Shown: positions 10,735 to 19,788, numbered from the stretch's first letter. The stretch: DNA of 64,000 nucleotides from Sphingobium chlorophenolicum (GCF_000722875.1 NZ_JFHR01000014.1:1-64000), one strand, 5' to 3'. Translations and numbers: made by a program. The notes: a model not told the origin generated them from the sequence alone.

Positions 10735-11184
10735 TTAACCGGCGATGGCCATGCGGCGGAGGTCGCGGGCCTTGGTCAGGATGATCTCTTCCAGCTTCTG
10801 CACGGTCGCCGCCTGCACCGGGGCGTCGACCCACTGGCCGCCCTGGCTGACCTGACGGCTGGCGGCGACGCGCAGGGCGTCGGCGCGCAGATCCTGGTCG
10901 AGGATCGAGACGGTCAGCTTCATCCGCTCATTGGGGCTGTTCGGATTGGCGTACCAGTCGGTGACGATCACGCCGCCGTTCGAATCCGTCTGCACCATCG
11001 GCATGAAGGACAGGGTGTCGAGCGTGGCGCGCCACAGATAGGCGTTGACGCCGATGGTCGTCACCTTCGACGCGGCCAGATCGGCCTTGGGACGGTCCTT
11101 GGCCCCGCCCCCGCAAGCGGCGAGCGGCAGAACAGCAGCCAGCAGCAGACCGGCGGAAAGGGTTTTCGGAAGGCGGCGGACCAT
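10735..11184 (-). CDS. DUF3576-type lipoprotein
   Basis: 149 residues from ATG 11184 (MVRRLPKTLSAGLLLAAVLPLAACGGG); an ATG at 11199 is also possible. The lipobox LAAC gives an outer-membrane-associated lipoprotein. The rest includes TTIGVNAYLWRATLDTLSFMP and VTDWYANP…ERMKLTVSILDQDLRADAL. I recognise the conserved alphaproteobacterial DUF3576 family, which typically sits next to leuS/lptE. Its role is unknown; proximity to lptE suggests an envelope function, which is only inference. Confidence 0.8.
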   Translation of the reverse strand: MVRRLPKTLSAGLLLAAVLPLAACGGGAKDRPKADLAASKVTTIGVNAYLWRATLDTLSFMPMVQTDSNGGVIVTDWYANPNSPNERMKLTVSILDQDLRADALRVAASRQVSQGGQWVDAPVQAATVQKLEEIILTKARDLRRMAIAG

Positions 11185-11434
11185 CAATCTATGTCCCATC
11201 AAACGAGAAAAACGCCTCGCTTCTATAGAGAAGCCGCGCCAATCGGCAAGAGGGAGTCGGGTGGAGCCGGGCACGCGCCGCGGGAGGCCTGTCACGCTTC
11301 ACCGCCGCAACCGGCGAGTCCTGTGTATTCCGTGCAACAGCCCGGACAAAATCATGGCGGCGCTCTACCAATTTCAGAGTCTTGCGTGTAGAAGAAGGGC
11401 AAGAAAACTCGTCGGTGGGGAAGAGATTCGGAAC

Positions 11435-12166
11435 ATGCGCCTGAAAAGGGGACATATAGCATTGGCAGGCTCGGCGATTGCCATGGCCGGCTTCATGCTG
11501 TCTCCCGCAATCGGCGCGGCGACCGATCTTGTCCGGATGCGCGCCGAAACCCCGGTATCGCTGGGCGCATTGGGCAGCATTTCCTCCTTCACCCCGGCGA
11601 CCAAGGACCAGCGCCTGGCTGCCGCCTATGCGAAGATCGCGGCGTCCGCGAGTCGGCAGAATTTCCGCTTCACCCCCACCAGCGGTTCGCTGAGCGGCCA
11701 GCGGTCGGTCACGGTCATGGTGCGCGCCGCCGACCTCAACGACCGGGTGGCCGTCAGCCGGACGCTCGATCCGGTGAATATCGCGCCTGTCGCCTTTAGC
11801 CTGAACAACGCGCATAACTGGCGCAAGTTCGCCCTGCCCGATGCGGTGGGCCGCAAGGAACTGGACCCGGTGGCGGTCGAGCCTGTTGCCGGCGCCCGGA
11901 ATTTCTCGCTGGATCAGGGCCGCAAGGACCGTTTCAGCACGAAGGTGCTGATCGAAAGCCGCCGCGAACCGGCTGCGTCGATCCGCAATCCCAGCGCGGA
12001 CAGGGATTATTCGCTTGATCTGGCGAGCAGCTATTCGCTGACGCGCAACCTGAACGTCACGGCGGGCGTGCGCTATAATAACAGCTTCGCCGGGCGGCTG
12101 ACGCCGATGACCGACGACCGGCAGGACGCGCAGGCCGTTTATCTGGGCACTATCTTCAAATTCTAA
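11435..12166 (+). CDS. Putative outer-membrane beta-barrel protein, function unknown
   Basis: 243 residues. The signal peptide is MRLKRGHIALAGSAIAMAGFML…AIGAATD. The C-terminal third has alternating polar/hydrophobic strands (YSLDLASSYSLTRNLNVTAGVRY) and the chain ends in Phe (YLGTIFKF), the usual mark of an outer-membrane barrel. The middle carries poorly conserved segments. The start is ATG 11435 after gtggggaag. I do not recognise a named family. The 235 bases upstream hold a short palindrome (cttctatagagaag, about 11219-11232) and nothing else I can interpret. Confidence 0.65.
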   Translation: MRLKRGHIALAGSAIAMAGFMLSPAIGAATDLVRMRAETPVSLGALGSISSFTPATKDQRLAAAYAKIAASASRQNFRFTPTSGSLSGQRSVTVMVRAADLNDRVAVSRTLDPVNIAPVAFSLNNAHNWRKFALPDAVGRKELDPVAVEPVAGARNFSLDQGRKDRFSTKVLIESRREPAASIRNPSADRDYSLDLASSYSLTRNLNVTAGVRYNNSFAGRLTPMTDDRQDAQAVYLGTIFKF

Positions 12167-12254
12167 AGGCGGCGGTTTTGAAGACGCGGCTGCATGCTGA
12201 CCCAGGTGGTTTGCGTGGGGTTGGCTTTGTGGGTTGCTGGCCATTAGAGGACAT

Positions 12255-12299
12255 TAAATCCTCCCCATCGGGAGATGGGGAGGAATAGGATAGGTCCGT
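12255..12299. repeat. Short copy of the composite palindromic repeat (family A)
   Basis: The sequence aaatcctccccatcgggaga continues into tggggaggaataggataggt. It is a single-arm copy of the repeat found in longer form at 21151, 40818, 41463, 56247 and 60330, and as a short form at 53244. It lies just past the end of the convergent thiamine-phosphate-synthase-like gene. Confidence 0.8.
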
Positions 12300-12315
12300 T
12301 TTCCACCCAAAACCG

Positions 12316-12882
12316 TCACTGTGGCGCCTGAACCGACAGGCCGTCGATTGCTGCCCAGCCGGATGCGCCTATTCCCTTCAGCATCGGCCGATGTGCCGGG
12401 CGAACGCCGCCCAGGGCGATGACCGGCATATCGGCCAGACGCGCCAGGGCTGCGAATCGCGTTCGCCCCAGCGCCGGCGCACCGGGATGCGAACGCGTCG
12501 GGAATAGTGGTGAGAGGAAGACCAGATCGGCGCCGCATCGCGATGCGATGACCATTTCACGTTCATTATGCGCTGGCATGCTGTGGAATAGCGTCTTTCC
12601 TTTCCGCCGACGGTCGCGGCCGTGCCAGCCGTCGGCGCGCCAGGCCTGCGCCTGTGCCGCCGTTCCGCCCAGCATCAGCGCCAGCCGCCTTTTTCGGGCG
12701 ATGCACGCGACCCGATCGAACAGGGTCCGGCGTTCCTTTGCCGCTGTGCGATAGTGTCGGAATATGATGCCCGCTTTCCCCTTCGGCAGTTTCGCGAGGG
12801 CGGCCAGCAGGTCGGCTTCCCCAACACGCTCGTCGGTCATCAGCCAGATCATCGGCAGTTTTTTGCGGTGGCGGCGTTGCAT
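12316..12882 (-). CDS. Thiamine phosphate synthase-like protein
   Basis: 188 residues with a TIM-barrel pattern: an N-terminal strand (IWLMTDERV), GIIFRHYRT, HNEREMVIASRCGADLVFLSPLFPTRSHPG and PVIALGGV near the end. The FLSPLFPT.S and IALGG.. blocks resemble ThiE/TenI proteins. Thiamine phosphate synthase joins HMP-PP and thiazole phosphate. ThiE also needs a DD-type pyrophosphate site that I cannot place with confidence, so a TenI-like or regulatory role is possible. The start is ATG 12882, divergent from the PLP-protein gene with only 23 bases between start codons. Confidence 0.7.
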   Translation of the reverse strand: MQRRHRKKLPMIWLMTDERVGEADLLAALAKLPKGKAGIIFRHYRTAAKERRTLFDRVACIARKRRLALMLGGTAAQAQAWRADGWHGRDRRRKGKTLFHSMPAHNEREMVIASRCGADLVFLSPLFPTRSHPGAPALGRTRFAALARLADMPVIALGGVRPAHRPMLKGIGASGWAAIDGLSVQAPQ

Positions 12883-12905
12883 GACCCTCGCCTATAGCAG
12901 CGCTC

Positions 12906-13637
12906 ATGACGACCGACAGCATCGAAGCCGCAGACCGGCTTGCCCAAGTGCGCGACGCCATGGGGCGCGCCGCGCGCCTTAGCGCGCGCACCGCCGACGA
13001 CATCCGCCTGATCGCCGTGTCCAAGACTCAAGGTGCGGACGCCATCCGCCCGCTGATCGAGGCTGGCCAGCGGGTCTTCGGCGAAAATCGGGTGCAAGAA
13101 GCGGAAGGCAAATGGCCCAGCCTGCGGGAGGAATTTCCCGATCTGGCCCTACATCTGGTGGGGCAGCTCCAGTCGAACAAGGCGGGTGATGCGGTCGCGC
13201 TGTTCGATGTCATCCATTCGCTGGACCGGCCGTCGCTGCTGACCGCGCTCGCCAAGGCTATGGACGCGGCGGGCAAGCGCGTGCCCTGCTATATTCAGGT
13301 CAATATCGGCGCGGAGGAGCAGAAAGGCGGCTGCGCCATCGCCGACACCCCCGCGCTGATCAGGGCGGCGCAGGCCGCCGATATTCCGCTGCTGGGCCTG
13401 ATGTGCGTGCCGCCTGCCAATGTCGAGCCTGCACCCTTCTTCGCGTTGCTCGCCAAAATGGCGCGGGAGGAGGGGCTGGAGCGGCTCTCCATGGGCATGT
13501 CGGGCGATTTCGAGACGGCGATCATGCTGGGCGCCACCGACATTCGCGTCGGCACGGCTTTGTTCGGGGAGCGCCCTGCCGCCCGCCCGACACCGGGGAG
13601 CGGCAGGGGCATGATCAGAAACTCCCGCGCAGGGTGA
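12906..13637 (+). CDS. YggS/PLPBP-family pyridoxal phosphate homeostasis protein
   Basis: 243 residues. The PLP-binding lysine is in IRLIAVSKTQ (Lys about 39), followed by GQRVFGENRVQEAEGKW and HLVGQLQSNKA; the phosphate-binding region near the C-terminus is LSMGMSGDFETAIMLGATDIRVGTALFGER. These are hallmarks of the YggS fold type III family, which buffers and delivers pyridoxal phosphate rather than catalysing a known reaction. The last 23 bases overlap the 3' end of the convergent TonB-receptor gene. Confidence 0.93.
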   Translation: MTTDSIEAADRLAQVRDAMGRAARLSARTADDIRLIAVSKTQGADAIRPLIEAGQRVFGENRVQEAEGKWPSLREEFPDLALHLVGQLQSNKAGDAVALFDVIHSLDRPSLLTALAKAMDAAGKRVPCYIQVNIGAEEQKGGCAIADTPALIRAAQAADIPLLGLMCVPPANVEPAPFFALLAKMAREEGLERLSMGMSGDFETAIMLGATDIRVGTALFGERPAARPTPGSGRGMIRNSRAG

Positions 13638-16359
13638 TGCCGTAGGTGCGCGGTTCGCCCAGATAGGCGGAGATCAACTGGTTCGCCATGGGCGCTGTCG
13701 GAAATTGTCCCACAGTGGATGTCGCAGGGCTGCTCGACTGGAGCGGGCTGCTGAAGGCGACCTGGGTATAATCCTGGTTGAAGATGTTCTGGCCCCAGAA
13801 TTCCACCGCCCAGCGCTGCTGCGGCCCACGGATGCCGATGCGGGCGTTGAACAGGGCATAGCCGTCCTGCCGCTTTTCCGGGAACAGGTCTGAACCGGTG
13901 TTGAAGTCGCTGCTCATGCGCCCGTCGACATAGAAGAGCGCGGTCAGGCCGCCGCTGCCCAATGGCGGGGTCCAGGAGGCGCTGACCGTGGTCACCGCTT
14001 CCGGGGCCTGGGAGTTGATCGATCCCGGCAGCAGGAACAGCGCCGGGTCGAGCGGCACCGCGCCGTTGCCGCTGCCGACCAGCCGGTTGGCGAACTTCGC
14101 GCGGGCATAGGTGAAGCCGCCGGCGAAGCGGACGTTGCGCACCGGCGTCGCCGACAGTTCCAGTTCCACGCCCTGGCTGATCAGGCCCGGCCCGACATCG
14201 TCGCTGGCGCAGGTCCGCGCCGTCGTCAGCGCGCTATCGCACCCGTTGATGTTCTGGACGACGAAGCTGGTGCCGTTGAAGGTGTTCAACTGGAAATTCT
14301 TGAACTCCTGGCGGAAGGCGGCGATGTTCACGCTCCATTTGGGCTGGTTGTATTTCAGGCCGATTTCGAAGGCGTCGACCTTCTCCGCCGCGAAGCGCAG
14401 GCTGGTCACGTCGGCATCGGTGCGCGGCGCGAAGACGGCGGGCACCTGATTGAGGCCGGTCGATCCCAACTGGAAACGGTCCAGATTATAGCCGCCCGCC
14501 TTATAGCCCTTCGAATAGCTGCCGTAGAGCAGCACATGGTCGACCGGTTTCCAGGACAGGACAGCGGTGCCGGAGAATTGGCCATCGCTGATCTTGTCGC
14601 GAAGGTTGAGCGCGTTGAGGCTGGTGGAACCGTTGCCCAGGCAACCCAGGGTCAATATGCCCCCGGCCAGCGCCGCGGCGGACGACCCCAGCGGCGCGCC
14701 CGGAATCTGGCCGGTGGCCAGTTCATAAAGGTCCGGCCCGGCGGGGCGGGCCTGCAACAGCGCGCATGTGCCGTTATCATTTTCGAAAGAGGAGGAGAAG
14801 CGCTTGCTTTCATGGGTGTAGCGCAGGCCCAGCGTCAGATCCAACCGGTTGGTCAGATGGACGATATTATGGGTGAACAGCGCCCAGTTCTCACTCTTCT
14901 GGAAATAGCGCGCATGATCGTCGCCGACATTGCCGATGCCGTAGAGCAGGTCGAGCGAACCGTTCAGCAGCGGCGCGAGCGGCCCGAAGGAACCGGTCGC
15001 CGCCGCCCGGCCCGTCGGCGTCAGGCAGCGCTGCTGCGCCGGGTCCATGAAGGCGATGAGCGGACTGGGGGTCGCCCCCGTGCCCAGCAGCAGGCGGCAG
15101 GTGGCGAAAGCCCCATAATCCGCGCCGAACCGGACATCATCCTCCAGCGTCAGCTTTTCATGGGCGTAATAGCCGCCCACCAGCCAGTCGAGCGCCTCGT
15201 TGAAGGCCGAACCCTGCGCCCGCAATTCCTGGGTGAAGGTCTTGAACTGGCGATAGGTGTTGGGATCGCGATAGAGCAGGTCGGCGCCGGTATAGTCGTA
15301 ATCGCCGTAATCCTGGCTCTTATAGTCGCGATAGGCGGTGATGCTGGTCAGCTTGACCCCGTCCAGATCGTAATTGATTTCGCCCGAAACGCCCCAATCC
15401 TTGAGCTTGCTGACATAATTGCGGCCCGGCGTAATGGTGAGATTGCGGTCATAGGGGTCGGCGGCGAAGACGCTGCCCTGCCGGGACAGGATGGTCATGA
15501 TGCGGTTGGCGGAGGCGGTCGAATAGGTTCCGCCCGCCCCCGGCAGGCGTTCGCGCGTCTCGATATAGGCGGCGCCGCAGCAGCTTTCGTCGCGGTTGGT
15601 ATAATCGCCGATCAGGCGGATGGAGAGCGCGTCCGTGGGTTCCAGCAACGCCTGCCCGCGCACGAAATAGCGGTCGCGGTCATTGGTGTCCCCGACCTTC
15701 CGGCCGGTCGTGTCGACCAGATCGTAAAATCCGTCCCGCTTCGACCAGACGCCGTCCAGGCTGAGCGCCAGCTTGTCGGTGACAGGGCCGGTGACGCGGC
15801 CCGCCAGGCGCCAATAATCATAATTGCCGTAGGTGACTTCGGCTTTCCCGCCCAGGGTGAATTCCGGCGCCTTGCTGACAATGTTGATCAGGCCGGCGGA
15901 GGCGTTGCGGCCGAATAGCGTGCCCTGCGGCCCGCGCAGCACCTCCACCCGTTCGATCTCCCCCAGTTCGTTGAGGCCCGCGCCTGTGCGGGAACGGTAA
16001 ACGCCATCGATGAACACCGCGACGGAGCTTTCCAGCCCCGGATTGTCGCCGACCGTGCCGATGCCGCGAACGCGCGCCGAGGCGTTGGCCTCGCTGCCCG
16101 TGGAGGACAGCAGCAGCGACGGCGCCAACTGGTTGAGGGAACGGATGTCGGTGGCGCCGCTATTCTGCATCGCCTGCGCCGTCACGGCGGACACGGCGAT
16201 CGGCACGTCGGACAGCGGGCTGGCGCGCCGCGTGGCCGTGATAATGATGTTGACGCTTTCCTGATCGGCGGCGGTGGCGCTGTCCTGCGCCCATGCAACG
16301 GGAACATAGCTGCCCAATGCGATGGCACCGGCAGAAATCAGCCACAGGCTTTTATGCAT
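13615..16359 (-). CDS. TonB-dependent outer-membrane receptor
   Basis: 914 residues from ATG 16359, with a good ribosome site (aggagaggga). The signal peptide is followed by a plug domain (about 45-160) with VNIIITATRRASPLSDVPIAVSAV and IRSLNQLAPSL, RVRGIGT, and VEVLRGPQGTLFGRNASAG. A 22-strand-type barrel ends in the terminal aromatic motif (YGITLRGSF). It imports a ligand across the outer membrane using TonB energy. No neighbouring transport or catabolic genes reveal the ligand. The DESCCGAAYIETRERLP segment is an odd Cys-Cys pair in an extracellular loop. Confidence 0.92.
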   Translation of the reverse strand: MHKSLWLISAGAIALGSYVPVAWAQDSATAADQESVNIIITATRRASPLSDVPIAVSAVTAQAMQNSGATDIRSLNQLAPSLLLSSTGSEANASARVRGIGTVGDNPGLESSVAVFIDGVYRSRTGAGLNELGEIERVEVLRGPQGTLFGRNASAGLINIVSKAPEFTLGGKAEVTYGNYDYWRLAGRVTGPVTDKLALSLDGVWSKRDGFYDLVDTTGRKVGDTNDRDRYFVRGQALLEPTDALSIRLIGDYTNRDESCCGAAYIETRERLPGAGGTYSTASANRIMTILSRQGSVFAADPYDRNLTITPGRNYVSKLKDWGVSGEINYDLDGVKLTSITAYRDYKSQDYGDYDYTGADLLYRDPNTYRQFKTFTQELRAQGSAFNEALDWLVGGYYAHEKLTLEDDVRFGADYGAFATCRLLLGTGATPSPLIAFMDPAQQRCLTPTGRAAATGSFGPLAPLLNGSLDLLYGIGNVGDDHARYFQKSENWALFTHNIVHLTNRLDLTLGLRYTHESKRFSSSFENDNGTCALLQARPAGPDLYELATGQIPGAPLGSSAAALAGGILTLGCLGNGSTSLNALNLRDKISDGQFSGTAVLSWKPVDHVLLYGSYSKGYKAGGYNLDRFQLGSTGLNQVPAVFAPRTDADVTSLRFAAEKVDAFEIGLKYNQPKWSVNIAAFRQEFKNFQLNTFNGTSFVVQNINGCDSALTTARTCASDDVGPGLISQGVELELSATPVRNVRFAGGFTYARAKFANRLVGSGNGAVPLDPALFLLPGSINSQAPEAVTTVSASWTPPLGSGGLTALFYVDGRMSSDFNTGSDLFPEKRQDGYALFNARIGIRGPQQRWAVEFWGQNIFNQDYTQVAFSSPLQSSSPATSTVGQFPTAPMANQLISAYLGEPRTYGITLRGSF

Positions 16360-16416
16360 GATGATGGTCCCTCTCCTCATCCGCGCGACTTTCCGTCGTG
16401 TCGGCATTAACTTCGG

Positions 16417-16445
16417 ACTATGAAGATACGGCAGGACGAAGGCAA
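16417..16445 (-). promoter_or_regulatory. Candidate sigma-70-type promoter for the TonB-receptor gene
   Basis: On the minus strand TTGCCT (16445-16440) and CATAGT (16422-16417) are separated by 17 bases, about 60 bases before the receptor start codon. The match is modest and untested. The remainder of 16360-16561 shows no other recognisable feature. Confidence 0.3.
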
Positions 16446-16561
16446 GAATAGCCTTTGTTTTTTAAACCCTTGGCTGCCCAGCACGACCGGATTTTCATAC
16501 CCTGTTGCTTAATGGCGACAGCTTAATTTCCGGTTTCCGTTACGTCCCTTTTGCTTTTTGC

Positions 16562-17221
16562 CTAGGGCAGGGGAAATCGCAGCAGGCGGCCCGCCACCGG
16601 CACCAATGCGGTCGCGCCCACGCCCATGACGCGGCGGATCTCACCATGACCTGCATCCAGGCCACCGGTCAGCGCGCCCAGGGCAGGCAGGATCAATTTG
16701 GTGCGCGATCCGACGAAGCAGCGCCGCGACACATGGCGGCCCCGCACAGACAGGCGGAATTTGGGATGGAAATGGCCCGATATTTCCGGCCGGGGGTCGG
16801 CCGCGTCAGCCTGATGCCGCAACCAGATGCCGTCGACCTGCATGTCCGCGCAACGCCGCCCACCGGGCATCTGCGCCATGCCGATATCGTGATTGCCGGT
16901 GATCCAGACCCAGTCGAGCCGGTCCGTCAGCGCCGCCAGCCGCTCCCGCGTCGCCGGATCGAGCCGCGCCGCGCCGTCGGCGTCGTGAAAACTGTCGCCC
17001 AGCGACCAGAGCGCCTTCGCGCCCGTCCGCTCCGCCAGCGCCTCTATCATGTCCAGCGTCGCCCGGCTGTCATGCGGGGGCAGGAACTGGCCGAAACGGG
17101 CGTACCAGCTTGCCTTTTCGAAATGCAGGTCGGCCACCAGCAAGGCCGAATGCGCGGGCCAGAACAGCGCTGCTTCGGGTAGCGCCAGAAATTCGTGACC
17201 CGCGAACGAAAGGGGAACCAT
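16562..17221 (-). CDS. pdeM: Ligase-associated metallophosphoesterase PdeM
   Basis: 219 residues. Calcineurin-type metal motifs are in order: LLVADLHFEK (DxH), LGDSFHD (GD), VWITGNHD (GNHD) and ISGHFHPK (GHxH). SRRCFVGSRTKLILPALGALTGGLDA near the end is typical of the PdeM family. PdeM is usually encoded with an ATP-dependent ligase, an exonuclease and a Lhr-type helicase in a DNA-repair cluster. None of those partners is next to it here, so it stands alone, divergent from trhO. Confidence 0.88.
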   Translation of the reverse strand: MVPLSFAGHEFLALPEAALFWPAHSALLVADLHFEKASWYARFGQFLPPHDSRATLDMIEALAERTGAKALWSLGDSFHDADGAARLDPATRERLAALTDRLDWVWITGNHDIGMAQMPGGRRCADMQVDGIWLRHQADAADPRPEISGHFHPKFRLSVRGRHVSRRCFVGSRTKLILPALGALTGGLDAGHGEIRRVMGVGATALVPVAGRLLRFPLP

Positions 17222-17274
17222 GACCTGCCTATGCGCCCTTGCCCTCCGGCTTTCAAGAGGGCGGCGAAGCGGCT

Positions 17275-18123
17275 ATGGGCGCAGCCATGGAATCCGCTTT
17301 CACGATTGCCGCGCTGTACCGCTTCGCATCCTTCTCCGATCCGGATGCGATCGCGCGGGATTTGCGGCTGCTCTGCGCCGAACTGGGCACTTGCGGCACG
17401 CTGATCGTCGCGGGCGAGGGGATTAACGGCACGGTCGCGGGGAGCGGGGCGGCGATCGCGGCGCTGGTTGCGCATATCCGCACCCTGCCCGGCTGCGCCG
17501 ATCTGGACGTCAAATATGCCGATAGCGATGAAGCGCCCTTCGCCCGGATGAAGGTGAAGGTGAAGACGGAGATCGTGACTTTGGGCGCGGGCGATCTGGA
17601 CCCGGCGAACCGGGCCGGGACGTATCTCGACCCGCCGGAATGGAATGCGCTGATCGCCGATCCCGATACGGTCGTCATCGACACGCGCAACGCCTATGAA
17701 GTGTCGGTGGGTAGCTTCGAAGGGGCGATCGATCCGGGCACGCGCTCTTTCCGCGATTTTCCCGCCTGGTTCGACGGTTTCGCTGAAAAATTGCGGGAGG
17801 AAGGGCGGGAGCCGCGCATCGCCATGTTCTGCACCGGCGGCATAAGGTGCGAGAAATCGACCGCGCTGGTGCGTGCGCGGGGATTTGACGAGGTCTATCA
17901 TCTGCGCGGCGGCATTTTGCGCTATCTGGAGGAAATGCCCGAAGCGGACAGCCGATGGCAGGGCGATTGCTATGTCTTCGACGAGCGGGTGGCGGTGGGC
18001 CATGGGCTGAAGGCGGGCGATTATGTCACCTGCCGGGGCTGCGGGCTGCCGCATGTGCGGGATGCGGCGCATGAGTGCGCGGCGGACGGGTCGGGGGTCT
18101 GGCCGCATCGGAAGCAAGGGTAG
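17275..18123 (+). CDS. trhO: tRNA uridine(34) hydroxylase TrhO (rhodanese-like)
   Basis: 282 residues from ATG 17275 (MGAAMESAFTIAALYRF); ATG 17287 is an alternative. The N-terminal UPF0176-type domain (GTCGTLIVAGEGINGTVAG, FARMKVKVKTEIVTLG) is followed by a rhodanese domain with DTRNAYEVSVGSFEGAIDPGTRSFRDFP and the active Cys in MFCTGGIRCEKST (about 186), then a C-terminal Cys cluster (YVTCRGCGLP). TrhO/YceA installs 5-hydroxyuridine at wobble position 34 of tRNAs using oxygen. It is monocistronic and followed by a palindromic repeat region. Confidence 0.93.
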   Translation: MGAAMESAFTIAALYRFASFSDPDAIARDLRLLCAELGTCGTLIVAGEGINGTVAGSGAAIAALVAHIRTLPGCADLDVKYADSDEAPFARMKVKVKTEIVTLGAGDLDPANRAGTYLDPPEWNALIADPDTVVIDTRNAYEVSVGSFEGAIDPGTRSFRDFPAWFDGFAEKLREEGREPRIAMFCTGGIRCEKSTALVRARGFDEVYHLRGGILRYLEEMPEADSRWQGDCYVFDERVAVGHGLKAGDYVTCRGCGLPHVRDAAHECAADGSGVWPHRKQG

Positions 18124-18184
18124 AAAAGCAGGAGCTTGGCCAGTCTGGATAAATTCGGAATGTTGGGAAATGGTCATTTCTAGA

Positions 18185-18320
18185 CATTCCCCCTCCCGTA
18201 AACGGGAGGGGTTAGGGGTGGGCGCGAGCGGAGCGAGCTTCCGGCTTAGCCGTTGCAAAACAACGCTGATGTTGCGCTAACCCACCCCCTAACCCCCTCC
18301 CGCCTGCGGGAGGGGGAATG
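18185..18320. repeat. Two-armed palindromic repeat (cattccccctcccg type)
   Basis: The left arm cattccccctcccgtaaacg and right arm cgcctgcgggagggggaatg are inverted copies about 100 bases apart. Inner inverted arms are ggttaggggtggg and cccaccccctaacc. Together they fill the gap after trhO. The neighbouring hairpin gctcctgtcttcgcaggagc (18364-18383) is a separate short repeat of the type found at 6430. No gene is visible in 18124-18397. Confidence 0.8.
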
Positions 18321-18397
18321 ACGGCAATCCACCCAATGATCTCAATTTGTTCACGCGGCCTAGGCTCCTGTCTTCGCAGGAGCGCGATGCGCTTTCT

Positions 18398-18664
18398 TCA
18401 ACCCTTGGCTGGCGTCTCGACCAGTTCGGCTATCTCGAACGCGTAGCTTTTCCAGCCGCGCATCCGGGCGCCGTCTTCCGCTGCGGCGCGTTTTTTCTTC
18501 GCCTCCGCCAGGGATCGGGTGTGGCCCCAGAAGACCTCGGTCCTGCCATTCTCCAGTGCGGCCACGATCCGCCAATAATGGGTGAAGGCGTCCGCAGTCG
18601 GCCCGATGGTCTTCACATAGCCGTCGGGCATGGTGGCCGTCAGATAGCGCTTCTTCCGGCCCAT
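18398..18664 (-). CDS. Small conserved-looking hypothetical protein
   Basis: 88 residues from ATG 18664 (MGRKKRYLTATMPDGYVKT). It starts 4 bases after the stop of the upstream YgjP-type gene, so it is co-transcribed and probably coupled. It has no signal peptide or membrane segment and is basic in the middle (SLAEAKKKRAAAEDGARMRGW). Codon use matches its neighbours. I do not recognise the family; the pairing with a zinc metalloprotease is the only contextual clue. Confidence 0.6.
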   Translation of the reverse strand: MGRKKRYLTATMPDGYVKTIGPTADAFTHYWRIVAALENGRTEVFWGHTRSLAEAKKKRAAAEDGARMRGWKSYAFEIAELVETPAKG

Positions 18665-18668
18665 CCCG

Positions 18669-19403
18669 TCAGCCCGTGAAGCGGTGCAGCGCGGTGCCAT
18701 TCGCGCGCAGCCATGCCCGCGCCGGGCGGGGATCTTCGCCCAATATCCGCTTGTGCGCCGCGTGGAAGGCCGGGCTGTGGTCCATATGCAGCAGATGCGC
18801 CAGTTCATGCGCCACGGTCGCCCGGCGCACCTCCGGCGGGCAGAGGATCAGCCGCCAGCTATAGCGGATCGCGCCGTTGGAGGCGCAACTCGCCCAGCGG
18901 CTGCGCGGGTCGCCAATGCCGACGGAGGCGACGATCAAGCCATTGTCCCGCGCCATTGCATGGCTTTCGGTCTCCAGCACCGCCTTCGCCCGCGTCTTGA
19001 GCCAGCGCAGCACCCGGGGGCCGACCGATTCCGATGCGCCGCCGAGCAGCAGCCGGTCGCCATCCAGCCGGATCGTGCGCGACGCGCCCTCCACCCAGCA
19101 GATGCGCACCTCCCGCCCCTCCAGCGGGAAGATGACGCCGTCGCCCAGCATGACCTGCGCCGGTTGCCGCGCCATTTGCGAGCGGACCCAGCCTTCATGC
19201 TCCTGCGCCCAGCCGAGGGCGCGCTTCAGATTGGCGCGGGTCGGCAGGGAGAGCCTGAGTTCGCCCCGCGCCTGATCCAGCGACAGGCGATAGGCCTTGG
19301 CCCGCGCCGACCGGCGGATCCGCACCGGAACGGCGATGCCGTCGATCAGGATTTGCGCGTCAAAGCTCTCGGTCGACAAGATGGTTTTCCCAATCGCCCG
19401 CAT
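18669..19403 (-). CDS. YgjP/DUF45-type M48-like zinc metallopeptidase
   Basis: 244 residues from ATG 19403, with ggagg just upstream; a TTG at 19415 is also open. The zinc motif is TVAHELAHLLHMDHSPAFHAAH (HELAH plus a downstream H), preceded by RSRWASCASNGAIRYSWRLILCPP, the typical YgjP block. The N-terminal half is the beta-rich domain of DUF45 proteins. It is predicted to be cytosolic with unknown substrate. Its 5' end overlaps ycgN by 44 bases and it ends 4 bases before the small ORF, giving a tight four-gene operon with the SCO gene first. Confidence 0.85.
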   Translation of the reverse strand: MRAIGKTILSTESFDAQILIDGIAVPVRIRRSARAKAYRLSLDQARGELRLSLPTRANLKRALGWAQEHEGWVRSQMARQPAQVMLGDGVIFPLEGREVRICWVEGASRTIRLDGDRLLLGGASESVGPRVLRWLKTRAKAVLETESHAMARDNGLIVASVGIGDPRSRWASCASNGAIRYSWRLILCPPEVRRATVAHELAHLLHMDHSPAFHAAHKRILGEDPRPARAWLRANGTALHRFTG

Positions 19404-19785
19404 CGGCCTCCGCAATGGTCCAGCCCCGCACGGATTCCTTCGCCCGGTGCACCGCTCCCCGGTCGCCGCAGATCAGATAATGCCATTGCGGCAGCGGCTT
19501 GCCCTCGCCGCGCAGCCGATAGGCGCAGGTGCGGGGCAGCCAGCTTATCGTCCTCACCTTGGCGGGGGTCAGGCGCACGCAATCGGGGACGAAGCTGCGG
19601 CGTTCCTTATAATTGGTGCATTGGCCGCTGTGCCGGTCGAGCAGGCGGCAGGCGACGTTGGTGGGGTAGATCCGCCCCGTATCCTCATCCTCGGCCTTGT
19701 GCAGGCAGCATTTGCCGCAGCCGTCGCACAGCGCCTCCCATTCGGCGCGGTCCAGCTTGTCGAGGGGCTTTTCCCAGAAGTCCAA
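19360..19785 (-). CDS. YcgN/UPF0260 family cysteine-cluster protein
   Basis: 141 residues. It uses a TTG start at 19785, because the only codons upstream lead straight into the in-frame stop of the SCO gene. Conserved features are MDFWEKPLDKLDRAEWEALC, CDGCGKCCLHK, CRLLD, CTNY, FVPDCVRLTP and LPRTCAYRLRGEG. The cysteines suggest a metal or Fe-S cluster. It is a member of the UPF0260 family, which has no established biochemical role. It directly follows the SCO-family gene, making a link to metal handling plausible but unproven. Confidence 0.9.
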   Translation of the reverse strand: MDFWEKPLDKLDRAEWEALCDGCGKCCLHKAEDEDTGRIYPTNVACRLLDRHSGQCTNYKERRSFVPDCVRLTPAKVRTISWLPRTCAYRLRGEGKPLPQWHYLICGDRGAVHRAKESVRGWTIAEADAGDWENHLVDREL

Positions 19786-19788
19786 CCG

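Noticed and set aside
13615-13637. Frameshift at the yggS / TonB receptor junction
   Set aside because: The 23-base overlap is a normal convergent 3' overlap; both reading frames end in family-typical C-termini.
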